A DNA stretch of 64,000 bases from Rossellomorea sp036867415 (GCF_036867415.1 NZ_JBAJHU010000015.1:1-64000); one strand, 5' to 3'; counted from the first letter of the stretch, positions 25,008-35,485 are shown. Notes: generated by a model not told the origin, from the letters alone. Program-made: numbers and translations.

Positions 25008-25376
25008 TTAAAGAACTTCTGGAGCTAAAGATACAATTTTCATAAAGTTGCTGTCACGTAATTCACGAGCGACAGGTCCGAAGATACGAGTTCCACGCGG
25101 GCCTTTGTCGTCACGGATGATTACACATGCGTTCTCGTCAAATTTGATGTAAGTACCGTCTTGACGACGTACACCAGACTTGGTACGAACGACAACTGCC
25201 TTAACTACGTCACCTTTTTTAACAACGCCACCTGGTGTTGCTTGTTTTACTGTACATACGATTACATCACCGATGTTAGCAGTCTTGCGTCCAGAACCAC
25301 CAAGAACTTTAATCGTTAATACTTCACGAGCACCAGAGTTGTCAGCAACTTTTAAACGTGATTCTTGTTGAATCAT
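25008..25376 (-). CDS. rplN: 50S ribosomal protein L14
   Basis: Intersubunit-bridge protein, also the docking site of RsfS. 122 residues, MIQQESRLKVADNSGAREV start and the C-terminal LRDSNFMKIVSLAPEVL. Confidence 0.98.
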   Translation of the reverse strand: MIQQESRLKVADNSGAREVLTIKVLGGSGRKTANIGDVIVCTVKQATPGGVVKKGDVVKAVVVRTKSGVRRQDGTYIKFDENACVIIRDDKGPRGTRIFGPVARELRDSNFMKIVSLAPEVL

Positions 25377-25421
25377 GTAGGTTACCTCCCTTCGGAATAA
25401 AAAATTATCCGAGCAAATATA

Positions 25422-25685
25422 TTAGATAATAACTGCTTTTTCAACAACTTCTACTAAACGGAAACGTTTCGTAGCAGATAGTGGACGAGTTTCCATGATA
25501 CGTACGATATCGCCTACTTTTGCTTCGTTGTTCTCATCATGAGTTTTAAACTTCTTAGAGTACTTTACGCGCTTGCCGTATAGAGAATGCTTTTTATAAG
25601 TTTCTACCATAACCGTTACTGTTTTATCCATTTTGTCGGAAACAACACGGCCAGTGTAAACCTTACGTTGGTTGCGGTCACTCAT
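25422..25685 (-). CDS. rpsQ: 30S ribosomal protein S17
   Basis: OB-fold 16S binder. 87 residues, RKVYTGRVVSDKMDKTVTV and ETRPLSATKRFRLVE. Confidence 0.98.
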   Translation of the reverse strand: MSDRNQRKVYTGRVVSDKMDKTVTVMVETYKKHSLYGKRVKYSKKFKTHDENNEAKVGDIVRIMETRPLSATKRFRLVEVVEKAVII

Positions 25686-25705
25686 TTAAGCAAACCTCCT
25701 CTCAT

Positions 25706-25909
25706 TTATCGATTGTTAACCCCGATCTCTCTTTCACGGATTACAGTTTTCATACGAGCGATCCCTTTGCGGACTTCACGGATGCGGGCTGTGTTTTCAA
25801 GTTGGCCAGTCGCAAGTTGGAAGCGAAGGTTAAATAACTCTTCTTTCAGAGTTTTGACTTTTTGTTCTATTTCGGCAGTGGTTAGGTCACGAATCTCATT
25901 AGTTTTCAT
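25706..25909 (-). CDS. rpmC: 50S ribosomal protein L29
   Basis: 67-residue two-helix protein at the tunnel exit, starting MKTNEIRDLTTAEIEQK. The start at 25909 lies inside the rplP 3' end (11-base overlap), preceded by GGTGGTG. The extra five residues of the longer frame are not found in homologues. Confidence 0.96.
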   Translation of the reverse strand: MKTNEIRDLTTAEIEQKVKTLKEELFNLRFQLATGQLENTARIREVRKGIARMKTVIREREIGVNNR

Positions 25910-26333
25910 TTGATTCACCACCAATTTCTTCTCGTTTTACAAACTTGCACTTCACAGGAAGTTTGTGTGCTGCAAGACGAAGAGCTTCACGAGCAACCTC
26001 TTCAGAAACACCAGCTACTTCAAACATGATTTTTCCAGGCTTAACTACTGCTACCCAACCTTCAGGAGCCCCTTTACCAGAACCCATACGTACTTCTAAA
26101 GGCTTAGCAGTGTAAGGTTTGTGAGGGAAGATTTTAATCCATACTTTACCGCCACGTTTCATGTAACGAGTCATAGCGATACGGGCAGATTCGATTTGAC
26201 GGTTTGTGATCCAAGAAGCTTCAGTAGCTTGTAAACCGTATTCACCGAACGCAACTTCTTGACCGCCTTTAGCACGACCACGCATTTTACCACGGTGTTC
26301 GCGACGATGTTTAACGCGTTTAGGTAATAACAT
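25899..26333 (-). CDS. rplP: 50S ribosomal protein L16
   Basis: Organises the A-site tRNA elbow region. 144 residues, MLLPKRVKHRREHRGKMRGR start and GKGAPEGWVAVVKPG. Its end overlaps the rpmC start. Confidence 0.98.
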   Translation of the reverse strand: MLLPKRVKHRREHRGKMRGRAKGGQEVAFGEYGLQATEASWITNRQIESARIAMTRYMKRGGKVWIKIFPHKPYTAKPLEVRMGSGKGAPEGWVAVVKPGKIMFEVAGVSEEVAREALRLAAHKLPVKCKFVKREEIGGESNEN

Positions 26334-26335
26334 AA

Positions 26336-26992
26336 TTATTTGCCTCCTTCCTCAGATTTCTTTCTTGTAGGAAGAACTTCTCCACGGTAGATCCATACTT
26401 TAACACCAAGCTTACCGTAAGTAGTGTCAGCTTCTTCATGAGCATAGTCAATGTCAGCGCGTAGAGTATGAAGTGGAACAGTACCTTCACTGTAATGTTC
26501 AGCACGAGCGATGTCAGCTCCGCCTAGACGACCAGATACTTGTGTTTTAATTCCTTTTGCACCAGCACGCATCGCACGTTGGATCGCTTGCTTTTGAGCA
26601 CGACGGAATGAAACACGATTTTCTAATTGACGAGCAATGTTTTCTGCTACTAATTTAGCATCAACGTCAGCTCTTTTGATTTCAACGATGTTGATGTGTA
26701 CACGTTTTGAAGTCAGTTCGTTAAGAGCTTTACGAAGAGCTTCAACTTCAGTACCACCTTTACCGATAACCATACCAGGCTTAGCTGTATGAACAGTAAT
26801 GTTGATACGGTTTGCAGCGCGTTCGATTTCCACTTTAGAAACAGAAGCGTCTACTAATCGTTTTGCAATATATTCACGTACTTTTAAGTCTTCGTGTAAA
26901 AGTGTAGCGTAATCTTTGTCTGCGTACCATTTAGACTCCCAATCACGAATTATACCGACACGAAGTCCGACCGGATGTACTTTTTGACCCAC
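26336..26992 (-). CDS. rpsC: 30S ribosomal protein S3
   Basis: mRNA-entry helicase-site protein. 218 residues, KH domain around PGMVIGKGG, C-terminal SGRLGGADIARAEHYSEG. Two bases separate it from rplP. Confidence 0.98.
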   Translation of the reverse strand: MGQKVHPVGLRVGIIRDWESKWYADKDYATLLHEDLKVREYIAKRLVDASVSKVEIERAANRINITVHTAKPGMVIGKGGTEVEALRKALNELTSKRVHINIVEIKRADVDAKLVAENIARQLENRVSFRRAQKQAIQRAMRAGAKGIKTQVSGRLGGADIARAEHYSEGTVPLHTLRADIDYAHEEADTTYGKLGVKVWIYRGEVLPTRKKSEEGGK

Positions 26993-26995
26993 GGA

Positions 26996-27337
26996 TTATC
27001 CCTCCTTCTTTTCTGATACTACAAGTGTAATGTGACTTGTACGTTTGTTAATTTGACTTGCACGACCCATCGCACGTGGACGGAAACGTTTAAGTGTTGG
27101 TCCTTCATTTACATAAGCCTCAGTAACGATCAGGCTGTTAATATCCATGTCATAATTATGCTCTGCGTTTGCGATAGCAGATTTAAGTACTTTTTCAACG
27201 ACTGGTGAAGCTGCCTTAGGCGTGTGCTTAAGAATCGCAACTGCTTCTCCAACTTGCTTACCTCGGATTAGATCAACGACTAAACGTACTTTACGAGGAG
27301 CAATACGTACTGTTCTAGCAACAGCTTTTGCTTGCAT
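26996..27337 (-). CDS. rplV: 50S ribosomal protein L22
   Basis: Lines the exit tunnel. 113 residues with RIAPRKVRLVVDLIRGK and the beta-hairpin PTLKRFRPRAMGRA; the macrolide-related MGRA loop is standard. Confidence 0.98.
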   Translation of the reverse strand: MQAKAVARTVRIAPRKVRLVVDLIRGKQVGEAVAILKHTPKAASPVVEKVLKSAIANAEHNYDMDINSLIVTEAYVNEGPTLKRFRPRAMGRASQINKRTSHITLVVSEKKEG

Positions 27338-27356
27338 TAGGATACCCTCCTCTCAA

Positions 27357-27635
27357 TTAGCGTCTTGTTTTCTTATCATCACTTGCATGACCTTTGTAAG
27401 TACGAGATGGTGCGAATTCACCAAGCTTGTGTCCTACCATGTCTTCAGTGACGTATACAGGTACATGTTTACGACCATCGTAAACTGCGATAGTGTGACC
27501 GATGAATGCTGGGAAGATCGTTGAACGACGAGACCAAGTTTTTACTACTTTCTTGCCTTCGGTTTCGTTCAATTTTTCTACCTTGCTCATTAAATGATCA
27601 TCAACAAAAGGTCCCTTTTTTAAGCTACGACCCAT
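27357..27635 (-). CDS. rpsS: 30S ribosomal protein S19
   Basis: Head protein. 92 residues, GRSLKKGPFVDDHL start and VGHKLGEFAPSRTYKGH. Confidence 0.98.
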   Translation of the reverse strand: MGRSLKKGPFVDDHLMSKVEKLNETEGKKVVKTWSRRSTIFPAFIGHTIAVYDGRKHVPVYVTEDMVGHKLGEFAPSRTYKGHASDDKKTRR

Positions 27636-27695
27636 GTTTGAACCTCCCTTCGTGATTGGTCTACGGCTCTAAATGAGAACCGTAGTTCAACCCCG

Positions 27696-28526
<831 letters not shown>

Positions 28527-28556
28527 GTTTTTCCCTCCTCTTCTTAATTAAGTGAA

Positions 28557-28841
28557 TTATACTTCAAAGAATTCGATTTCATTACTATCAGCAGTAAGTT
28601 TCACGATTGCTTTACGACGCTTGTTAGTGTAACCAGCGTGTTTACCCATACGCTTGAACTTACCTTTGTAGTTCATGATGTTTACTTTTTCAACTTTTAC
28701 GTCAAAGATTTCTTGAACAGCGTCTTTAACTTGAGTTTTGTTCGCTCTAGTATCTACTTCGAACGTGTACTTTTTCTCAGACATAAGATCTGTAGAAGCT
28801 TCTGTAATTACGGGGCGCTTAATGATTTCACGTACATCCAT
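28557..28841 (-). CDS. rplW: 50S ribosomal protein L23
   Basis: Exit-tunnel rim protein that docks trigger factor and SRP. 94 residues, DVREIIKRPVITEAS start and KFKRMGKHAGYTNKRRKA. Overlaps the rplD stop by one base. Confidence 0.98.
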   Translation of the reverse strand: MDVREIIKRPVITEASTDLMSEKKYTFEVDTRANKTQVKDAVQEIFDVKVEKVNIMNYKGKFKRMGKHAGYTNKRRKAIVKLTADSNEIEFFEV

Positions 28842-29464
28842 TATGCAAGCACCTCCTCTACTTTTTCAACAGCTGATTTAGTCATCACTAGTTTGTCGTG
28901 TCCTAATACATCAAGAACGCTGATTCCCTCTGCAGGAACAACTGTTACACCAGGGATGTTACGAGCTGAAAGTGCTACGTTTTCGTCAAGACCATCAGTT
29001 ACCACTAATGTTTTAGCGTTAACAGAAAGACCTTTAAGAACGTTAGCAAATTCTTTTGTTTTTGGAGCATCAAATGATAATGCTTCTAATACTAAGATGT
29101 TTTCTTCCACTACTTTAGAAGAAAGCGCAGATTTGATCGCTAAGCGACGAACCTTCTTAGGTAATTTGTAGCTGTAGCTGCGTGGAACCGGTCCAAATAC
29201 AACACCGCCGCCGCGCCATTGTGGAGAACGGATTGACCCTTGACGAGCACGACCAGTTCCTTTTTGACGCCATGGTTTACGTCCACCGCCACGCACTTCA
29301 GAACGATTTTTTACTTTATGATTTCCTTGACGTAATGAAGCTCTTTGCATTAATACTGCTTCAAACAGTACATGTTTGTTTGGTTCAATACCAAATACAG
29401 AGTCGTTCAGTTCGATATCACCGACTTTAGAGCCTGTTTGGTTAAATAATGCTACTTTCGGCAT
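28841..29464 (-). CDS. rplD: 50S ribosomal protein L4
   Basis: Tunnel-constriction protein. 207 residues with the extended loop GGGRKPWRQKGTGRARQGS; the loop residues linked to macrolide resistance look wild type. Confidence 0.98.
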   Translation of the reverse strand: MPKVALFNQTGSKVGDIELNDSVFGIEPNKHVLFEAVLMQRASLRQGNHKVKNRSEVRGGGRKPWRQKGTGRARQGSIRSPQWRGGGVVFGPVPRSYSYKLPKKVRRLAIKSALSSKVVEENILVLEALSFDAPKTKEFANVLKGLSVNAKTLVVTDGLDENVALSARNIPGVTVVPAEGISVLDVLGHDKLVMTKSAVEKVEEVLA

Positions 29465-29494
29465 TCTTATTTCCTCCTTTCCTGGAAAGTTCTA

Positions 29495-30127
29495 TTATTT
29501 AGCTGCTTTGATAGCTGTCTTTACTTTGATCAGTTGCTTCCTAGGTCCAGGTACATTACCTTTTACTAAGATCAGGTTGCGTTCTGCATCCACTTTTACG
29601 ATTTCAAGGTTTTGAATCGTAATTTGTTCTCCACCCATACGTCCAGGTAATAATTTACCTTTGAATACACGGTTCGGATCTACAGGACCCATTGAACCAG
29701 GACGACGGTGATAACGGGAACCGTGGGACATAGGTCCGCGAGATTGGTTATGGCGCTTGATAGCACCTTGGAAACCCTTCCCTTTCGATACTCCTGTTAC
29801 ATCTACTACATCGCCTGCAGCGAAAATATCAACTTTGACTTCTTGACCAACTTCGTACTCTTCTACGTTTACACCGCGGATTTCACGGATGAAGCGCTTA
29901 GGAGTAGTTTCAGCTTTAGCAACGTGGCCTTTCTCCGGCTTGTTTGAAAGCTTTTCGCGTTTATCTTCGAAACCAACCTGGATCGCATTGTATCCATCAA
30001 CATCTAATGATTTCTTTTGAAGAACAACGTTTTGAGCAGCTTCAATTACAGTTACAGGGATAAGATCACCGTTTTCAGCAAAAACTTGAGTCATACCAAT
30101 CTTTCTTCCTAAGATTCCTTTGGTCAT
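29495..30127 (-). CDS. rplC: 50S ribosomal protein L3
   Basis: Early-assembly protein near the peptidyl-transferase centre. 210 residues, KGILGRKIGMTQVFAENG start and GPMSHGSRYHRRPGSMG loop. Confidence 0.98.
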   Translation of the reverse strand: MTKGILGRKIGMTQVFAENGDLIPVTVIEAAQNVVLQKKSLDVDGYNAIQVGFEDKREKLSNKPEKGHVAKAETTPKRFIREIRGVNVEEYEVGQEVKVDIFAAGDVVDVTGVSKGKGFQGAIKRHNQSRGPMSHGSRYHRRPGSMGPVDPNRVFKGKLLPGRMGGEQITIQNLEIVKVDAERNLILVKGNVPGPRKQLIKVKTAIKAAK

Positions 30128-30162
30128 AAGTCACACCTCCTGTTAATTATGATTTTATAAGA

Positions 30163-30471
30163 TTAAAGTTTGATTTCGATATCTACACCAGATGGTAAGT
30201 CTAAACGCATAAGCGCATCAACTGTTTGTGGTGTTGGGTTCACAATGTCGATTAAGCGTTTGTGTGTACGCATCTCGAATTGCTCACGAGAATCTTTGTA
30301 TTTGTGCACAGCACGTAAGATTGTGTAAACAGACTTTTCTGTTGGTAGTGGGATCGGTCCTGAAACCGCCGCACCAGAACGTTTTGCTGTTTCAACAATT
30401 TTCTCAGCTGATTGATCAAGAATTCTGTGATCATAAGCCTTTAAACGAATACGAATCTTTTGTTTTGCCAT
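30163..30471 (-). CDS. rpsJ: 30S ribosomal protein S10
   Basis: 102 residues, MAKQKIRIRLKAYDHRILD, which also serves as NusE in antitermination complexes. The start at 30471 follows AAAGGAGGGAAAAT; the 58-codon upstream extension is the untranslated leader. First gene of the long S10 operon. Confidence 0.98.
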   Translation of the reverse strand: MAKQKIRIRLKAYDHRILDQSAEKIVETAKRSGAAVSGPIPLPTEKSVYTILRAVHKYKDSREQFEMRTHKRLIDIVNPTPQTVDALMRLDLPSGVDIEIKL

Positions 30472-30514
30472 TATTTTCCCTCCTTTTTCGCCTATTTTTG
30501 AATAGACATTCTCC

Positions 30515-30574
30515 ATGGAAATTTCCCACACACTCGCCATGGCAAAGCGGCCGGGTGTGTCAGCAACCTTCCAT
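30515..30574 (-). ncRNA. Candidate S10-operon leader hairpin
   Basis: Minus strand ATGGAA/TTCCAT outer and ACACAC/GTGTGT inner stems, with GGCCGCTTTGCCATGGC at the tip. It is in the rpsJ 5' UTR about 45 bases before the start. Long leaders controlling S10 operons are known in several bacteria; the regulator here is not known. Confidence 0.5.
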
Positions 30575-30603
30575 TTCATCGCAGTCAAAGACCAACATTG
30601 TCT

Positions 30604-30632
30604 ATTATAACTAAAACACCTAGAAGATGCAA
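30604..30632 (-). promoter_or_regulatory. Sigma-A promoter of rpsJ, proximal
   Basis: Minus strand TTGCAT, 17 bp, TATAAT, 130 bp before the rpsJ start. Confidence 0.8.
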
Positions 30633-30672
30633 GAGTTTCTTGCAAAATCTATATGTTTCGCACACTTTCTCT

Positions 30673-30701
30673 ATTATACAAATTGGGTGTACGGAATTCA
30701 A
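30673..30701 (-). promoter_or_regulatory. Sigma-A promoter of rpsJ, distal
   Basis: Minus strand TTGAAT, 17 bp, TATAAT, 70 bp upstream of the proximal one. The remaining gap up to the tufA terminator (30702-30949) is A/T-rich, and I see no gene in it. Confidence 0.7.
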
Positions 30702-30949
30702 GTGTATGAGGAGTTTTCATAATATTAAATAATGATTGCTTGCTGGGCATTTATATTGAGAGCTCGGGTTTATTTCTGAAGATATATTATATAGAAGAAA
30801 CACGTTTTTCGAGAAAAGTTGTTTTTGAAATGGTTAGCTCGGAAAGTTGGAACTGACTCATTGCAGAAGTATATTAATGAGGTTTGTTATTGAAACGTTC
30901 TTAAAGGGATATGACTTGGCAGCATCAAAGGATCAATCTCTCCAATCAA

Positions 30950-30988
30950 ACAAAAAAACAGATGGACATAAAGTCCATCTGTTTTCGT
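30950..30988 (-). terminator. Terminator of the str operon (after tufA)
   Basis: Minus strand AACAGATGGACTTTATGTCC-ATCTGTT hairpin, then TTTTTG. Ends the str operon and separates it from S10. Confidence 0.92.
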
Positions 30989-30999
30989 ATCATCAAAGA

Positions 31000-32190
31000 T
31001 TACTCAGTGATTGTAGCTACTACTCCAGCACCTACAGTACGTCCACCCTCACGGATAGAGAACTTAGTACCTTCTTCGATAGCGATTGGAGCGATAAGCT
31101 CAACAGTCATTTCGATGTTATCGCCAGGCATAACCATTTCTACACCTTCAGGAAGGTTACAGATACCAGTTACGTCAGTTGTACGGAAGTAGAACTGTGG
31201 GCGGTAGTTAGTGAAGAATGGAGTGTGACGTCCACCTTCTTCTTTAGAAAGAACATAAACTTCAGCTTTGAACTTTGTGTGTGGTGTGATTGTACCTGGC
31301 TTAGCAAGTACTTGTCCACGTTGGATATCTTCACGAGCTACCCCACGAAGTAAAGCACCGATGTTGTCTCCAGCTTCAGCATAGTCAAGAAGCTTACGGA
31401 ACATTTCTACACCTGTAACAGTAGTAGACTTAGGCTCTTCAGAAAGACCGATGATGTCGATTGTGTCTCCAACTTTAACTTGTCCACGCTCAACACGTCC
31501 AGTAGCAACTGTTCCACGACCTGTGATTGAGAATACATCCTCAACCGGCATCATGAATGGCTTTTCAGTGTCACGCTCTGGAGTTGGGATGTAGCTGTCT
31601 ACAGCTTCCATAAGTTCGTAGATTTTTTCTTCCCATGCAGGATCTCCCTCAAGAGCTTTAAGAGCAGAACCTTTGATTACTGGTACGTCATCTCCAGGGA
31701 AATCGTACTCAGAAAGAAGGTCACGTACTTCCATTTCTACTAATTCAAGTAGCTCTTCGTCATCTACCATGTCACATTTGTTCATGAATACAACTAGGTA
31801 AGGTACACCTACTTGACGAGAAAGAAGGATGTGCTCACGAGTTTGTGGCATTGGACCATCAGCAGCAGATACTACTAGGATACCGCCGTCCATTTGTGCA
31901 GCACCAGTGATCATGTTTTTAACATAGTCAGCATGTCCTGGGCAGTCAACGTGTGCATAGTGACGAGTGTCAGTTTCGTACTCAACGTGTGCAGTAGAGA
32001 TTGTGATTCCACGTTCTCTTTCTTCTGGTGCACCATCGATTTGGTCATAAGCCATTGCAGTTCCACGACCATACTTCTTGTGAAGAGTAGTTGTGATTGC
32101 AGCAGTTAAAGTTGTTTTACCATGGTCAACGTGACCGATTGTACCGATATTCGCATGTTGCTTGGAACGATCAAATTTTTCCTTACCCAT
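31000..32190 (-). CDS. tufA: Elongation factor Tu
   Basis: GTPase that carries aminoacyl-tRNA to the ribosome. 396 residues. G1 GHVDHGKTT, G2 region RGITI, G3 DCPGH, G4 NKCD, then domains 2 and 3 with a VVATITE end. The start at 32190 (GKEKFDRSKQHANIG) follows GGAGGA; the 24-codon extension is leader. Confidence 0.98.
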   Translation of the reverse strand: MGKEKFDRSKQHANIGTIGHVDHGKTTLTAAITTTLHKKYGRGTAMAYDQIDGAPEERERGITISTAHVEYETDTRHYAHVDCPGHADYVKNMITGAAQMDGGILVVSAADGPMPQTREHILLSRQVGVPYLVVFMNKCDMVDDEELLELVEMEVRDLLSEYDFPGDDVPVIKGSALKALEGDPAWEEKIYELMEAVDSYIPTPERDTEKPFMMPVEDVFSITGRGTVATGRVERGQVKVGDTIDIIGLSEEPKSTTVTGVEMFRKLLDYAEAGDNIGALLRGVAREDIQRGQVLAKPGTITPHTKFKAEVYVLSKEEGGRHTPFFTNYRPQFYFRTTDVTGICNLPEGVEMVMPGDNIEMTVELIAPIAIEEGTKFSIREGGRTVGAGVVATITE

Positions 32191-32291
32191 TTGAAAATCC
32201 TCCTTTAATTTTAAAAGAAATAAGTATATTGTTAGGTCATTTTCAGAAGTGGATTTCTCCACCCCTGAGAAATTTAAAGCTTACAATAGTA

Positions 32292-32320
32292 TTTATACTT
32301 TAATGAAGGGAATAAATCAA
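32292..32320 (-). promoter_or_regulatory. Internal sigma-A promoter of tufA
   Basis: Minus strand TTGATT, 17 bp, TATAAA, directly abutting the fusA stop. A small GTGGA-TTTC-TCCAC hairpin follows in the leader at 32246-32270. It would let tufA be expressed above the rest of the operon. Confidence 0.65.
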
Positions 32321-34399
32321 TTATTCACCTTTATTTTTTTTGATGATTTCTTCTGAAATCGACTTAGGTACTTCTTCGTAGTGATCGAAGTGCATGGAGT
32401 ATGTTCCGCGTCCTTGTGTGTTAGAACGAAGAGACGTTGCATATCCAAACATTTCTGATAGAGGTACGAACGCTTTAACGACTTGTGCGTTACCGCGGGC
32501 TTCCATACCTTCTACACGTCCACGACGAGAAGTAACGTCACCCATGATATCTCCAAGGTATTCCTCAGGGATAACAACCTCTACCTTCATCATTGGCTCA
32601 AGGATTACCGGCTTACATTTAGAAGCGGCATTCTTAAGTGCCATTGAAGCAGCGATCTTAAACGCCATTTCAGAGGAGTCAACATCATGGTATGAACCAT
32701 CGAATAATCTTGCTTTAACATCAACCAGCGGGAAGCCGGCAAGTACACCATTTTCAAGTGCATCTTGAAGACCAGCTTGTACTGCAGGGATGTATTCACG
32801 AGGAACTACACCACCGACGATACCATTCTCGAATTCGAATCCTTTACCTTCTTCGTTAGGCGCGAATTCGATCCAAACGTGTCCGAATTGTCCACGTCCA
32901 CCAGATTGACGTGCAAACTTACCTTCAACTTTAGCCGTATCACGGAATGTTTCACGGTAAGATACTTGAGGAGCACCAACGTTTGCTTCAACTTTGAATT
33001 CACGCTTCATACGATCAACGATGATATCTAAGTGAAGCTCACCCATACCCGCGATGATAACCTGTCCAGTTTCCTGGTCAGTATGCGCACGGAATGTAGG
33101 ATCTTCCTCTTGCAGTTTTTGTAGCGCAGTCGTCATTTTATCTTGGTCAGCTTTTGATTTAGGCTCAACCGATAAAGAGATAACAGGCTCAGGGAATACC
33201 ATTGATTCAAGAATAACAAGATTCTTTTCATCACATAGTGTATCACCAGTACTTGTATCTTTAAGTCCAACTGCAGCTGCGATATCCCCAGCATAAACGC
33301 TTGAGATCTCTTCACGGGAGTTCGCGTGCATTTGCAGGATACGTCCTACGCGCTCACGCTTGCCTTTAGAAGAGTTTCTTACGTATGAACCTGAGTCTAA
33401 GACACCAGAGTACACACGGAAGAATGTTAATTTACCAACATAAGGGTCAGTTGCAACTTTGAAAGCCAACGCAGAGAATGGAGCTTCGTCTGAAGATGGA
33501 CGAGTCACTTCTTCTTCTGTTTCAGGAACAAAGCCTTTGATATCTTCAACATCAGTTGGTGCTGGAAGATAATCAATTACTGAGTCAATTAATAATTGAA
33601 CCCCTTTGTTTTTGAAGGCAGATCCACATACTACCGGATAGAACTCAACAGTTAGAGTTGCTGTACGGATAGCTGCTTTAAGCTCATCATTTGTAAGCTC
33701 TTCACCTTCCAGGTATTTCATCATTAACTCTTCATCAAGTTCAGAAACTGCTTCAATTAACTTGCCGCGGTATTCTTCAGATTGTTCTTTGTACTCATCA
33801 GGGATTTCACGTGCTTCAGCGCGTGTTCCAAGGTCATCTTCGTAGAAATATGCTTTCATTTCCACTAAGTCGATGATTCCTTCGAAGTCATCCTCAGCAC
33901 CGATAGGAAGCTGGATAGGATGCGCATTCGCTTGTAAACGCTCATGAAGAGTACCTACAGAGTAAAGGAAGTCAGCACCGATTTTGTCCATTTTGTTAAC
34001 GAACACTACACGGGGAACCCCGTAAGTAGTTGCTTGGCGCCAAACCGTTTCAGTTTGAGGCTCAACACCTGATTGAGCATCAAGGACTGCTACTGCACCA
34101 TCAAGTACACGCAGAGAACGTTCAACTTCAACAGTGAAGTCTACGTGTCCAGGTGTATCGATGATGTTGATACGATGGCCTTTCCATTGAGCTGTTGTCG
34201 CAGCAGATGTGATCGTGATACCACGCTCTTGCTCCTGCTCCATCCAGTCCATTTGAGAAGCACCTTCGTGAGTTTCTCCGATTTTATGGATACGACCGGT
34301 GTAAAATAGGATACGCTCAGTTGCAGTTGTTTTACCGGCATCGATGTGTGCCATGATACCGATATTACGAGTGTTTTCTAAGGAGAACTCTCTTGGCAT
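32321..34399 (-). CDS. fusA: Elongation factor G
   Basis: Translocase GTPase. 692 residues: P-loop AHIDAGKTT, RGITI, DTPGHVD, NKMD, then domains II-V, with domain IV GGRGQFGHV. Residues at the fusidic acid pocket look ordinary. Confidence 0.98.
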   Translation of the reverse strand: MPREFSLENTRNIGIMAHIDAGKTTATERILFYTGRIHKIGETHEGASQMDWMEQEQERGITITSAATTAQWKGHRINIIDTPGHVDFTVEVERSLRVLDGAVAVLDAQSGVEPQTETVWRQATTYGVPRVVFVNKMDKIGADFLYSVGTLHERLQANAHPIQLPIGAEDDFEGIIDLVEMKAYFYEDDLGTRAEAREIPDEYKEQSEEYRGKLIEAVSELDEELMMKYLEGEELTNDELKAAIRTATLTVEFYPVVCGSAFKNKGVQLLIDSVIDYLPAPTDVEDIKGFVPETEEEVTRPSSDEAPFSALAFKVATDPYVGKLTFFRVYSGVLDSGSYVRNSSKGKRERVGRILQMHANSREEISSVYAGDIAAAVGLKDTSTGDTLCDEKNLVILESMVFPEPVISLSVEPKSKADQDKMTTALQKLQEEDPTFRAHTDQETGQVIIAGMGELHLDIIVDRMKREFKVEANVGAPQVSYRETFRDTAKVEGKFARQSGGRGQFGHVWIEFAPNEEGKGFEFENGIVGGVVPREYIPAVQAGLQDALENGVLAGFPLVDVKARLFDGSYHDVDSSEMAFKIAASMALKNAASKCKPVILEPMMKVEVVIPEEYLGDIMGDVTSRRGRVEGMEARGNAQVVKAFVPLSEMFGYATSLRSNTQGRGTYSMHFDHYEEVPKSISEEIIKKNKGE

Positions 34400-34448
34400 G
34401 TGGTCTTTCTCCTTCCTTATATGAGTGTGATTTGTTTGAAATTAAAGA

Positions 34449-34919
34449 TTACCAGCGATAGTGAGCAAACGCTTTGTTCGCTTCAGCCATCTTGTGTGTA
34501 TCTTCACGCTTCTTGACAGAAGCACCAGTGTTATTAGCTGCATCTAGGATTTCGTTAGCTAAACGCTCTTCCATAGTCTTCTCACCGCGAAGACGAGAGT
34601 AGTTTACTAACCAACGAAGACCTAAAGTCGTACGACGCTCAGGGCGAACCTCAACAGGTACTTGGTAGTTTGAACCACCAACACGACGGGCTTTAACTTC
34701 CAATACCGGCATGATATTCTTTAAAGCTGCATCGAATACTTCCATTGCATCTTTCCCAGAACGCTCGCTGATGAGATCAAACGCTGCGTATAATTTCTTT
34801 TGAGCTTTACCTCTTTTACCGTCAATCATGATTTTGTTGATTAAGCGGGTAACTAATTTAGAATTGTACATTGGATCAGGTAAAACGTCTCTTTTTGCTA
34901 CAGGACCTTTACGTGGCAT
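34449..34919 (-). CDS. rpsG: 30S ribosomal protein S7
   Basis: Head assembly initiator at the E site. 156 residues, PRKGPVAKRDVLPDPMYNSK start. ATG at 34919 chosen after GAAAGGAGG; the frame to 34937 would add six residues over the ribosome site. Confidence 0.98.
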   Translation of the reverse strand: MPRKGPVAKRDVLPDPMYNSKLVTRLINKIMIDGKRGKAQKKLYAAFDLISERSGKDAMEVFDAALKNIMPVLEVKARRVGGSNYQVPVEVRPERRTTLGLRWLVNYSRLRGEKTMEERLANEILDAANNTGASVKKREDTHKMAEANKAFAHYRW

Positions 34920-34963
34920 GTGATTTCCTCCTTTCAATGAGAAATGAATCTATTATTGATTTA

Positions 34964-35386
34964 TTATTTTTTAGCTGCTTTAGGGCGCTTCGTTCCGTAT
35001 TTAGAACGTCCTTGCATACGGCCTTCAACTCCAGCTGTATCAAGCGCACCACGTACGATATGATAACGCACCCCCGGTAAATCCTTTACACGTCCTCCAC
35101 GGATAAGCACGACACTGTGCTCTTGAAGGTTGTGACCGATACCAGGAATGTAAGCAGTAACCTCGATTCCATTTGTCAAACGAACACGTGCATATTTACG
35201 TAAAGCCGAGTTCGGTTTCTTTGGAGTCATTGTACCTACACGAGTACATACACCACGTTTTTGTGGAGAAGACAAGTTCGTGTGCACTTTCTTAAAGCTG
35301 TTATAACCTTTGTTAAGTGCTGGTGACTTAGACTTTGTAGATTTTGACTGACGAGGCTTGCGAACTAATTGGTTAATAGTTGGCAT
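34964..35386 (-). CDS. rpsL: 30S ribosomal protein S12
   Basis: Decoding-centre protein. 140 residues with TPKKPNSALRKYARV and GGRVKDLPGVRYH; both lysine positions tied to streptomycin resistance keep Lys, so the allele looks sensitive. Confidence 0.98.
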   Translation of the reverse strand: MPTINQLVRKPRQSKSTKSKSPALNKGYNSFKKVHTNLSSPQKRGVCTRVGTMTPKKPNSALRKYARVRLTNGIEVTAYIPGIGHNLQEHSVVLIRGGRVKDLPGVRYHIVRGALDTAGVEGRMQGRSKYGTKRPKAAKK

Positions 35387-35445
35387 TTTGTTTTCCTCCC
35401 TTCTAACTTGTTAAGCCCACACATCCAGGTGGTTCATTTTTGGGT

Positions 35446-35478
35446 AAAAGTAAAGTTTTTGCAGATATAGTCTACAAA
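35446..35478 (-). ncRNA. Hairpin between rplGB and rpsL
   Basis: Minus strand AGTTTTTGTAGA/TCTGCAAAAACT, 12 bp with one G-U pair, without a proper T-run after it. It may be a partial terminator, an mRNA end stabiliser or a leader element for rpsL. Confidence 0.45.
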
Positions 35479-35485
35479 AACTATT

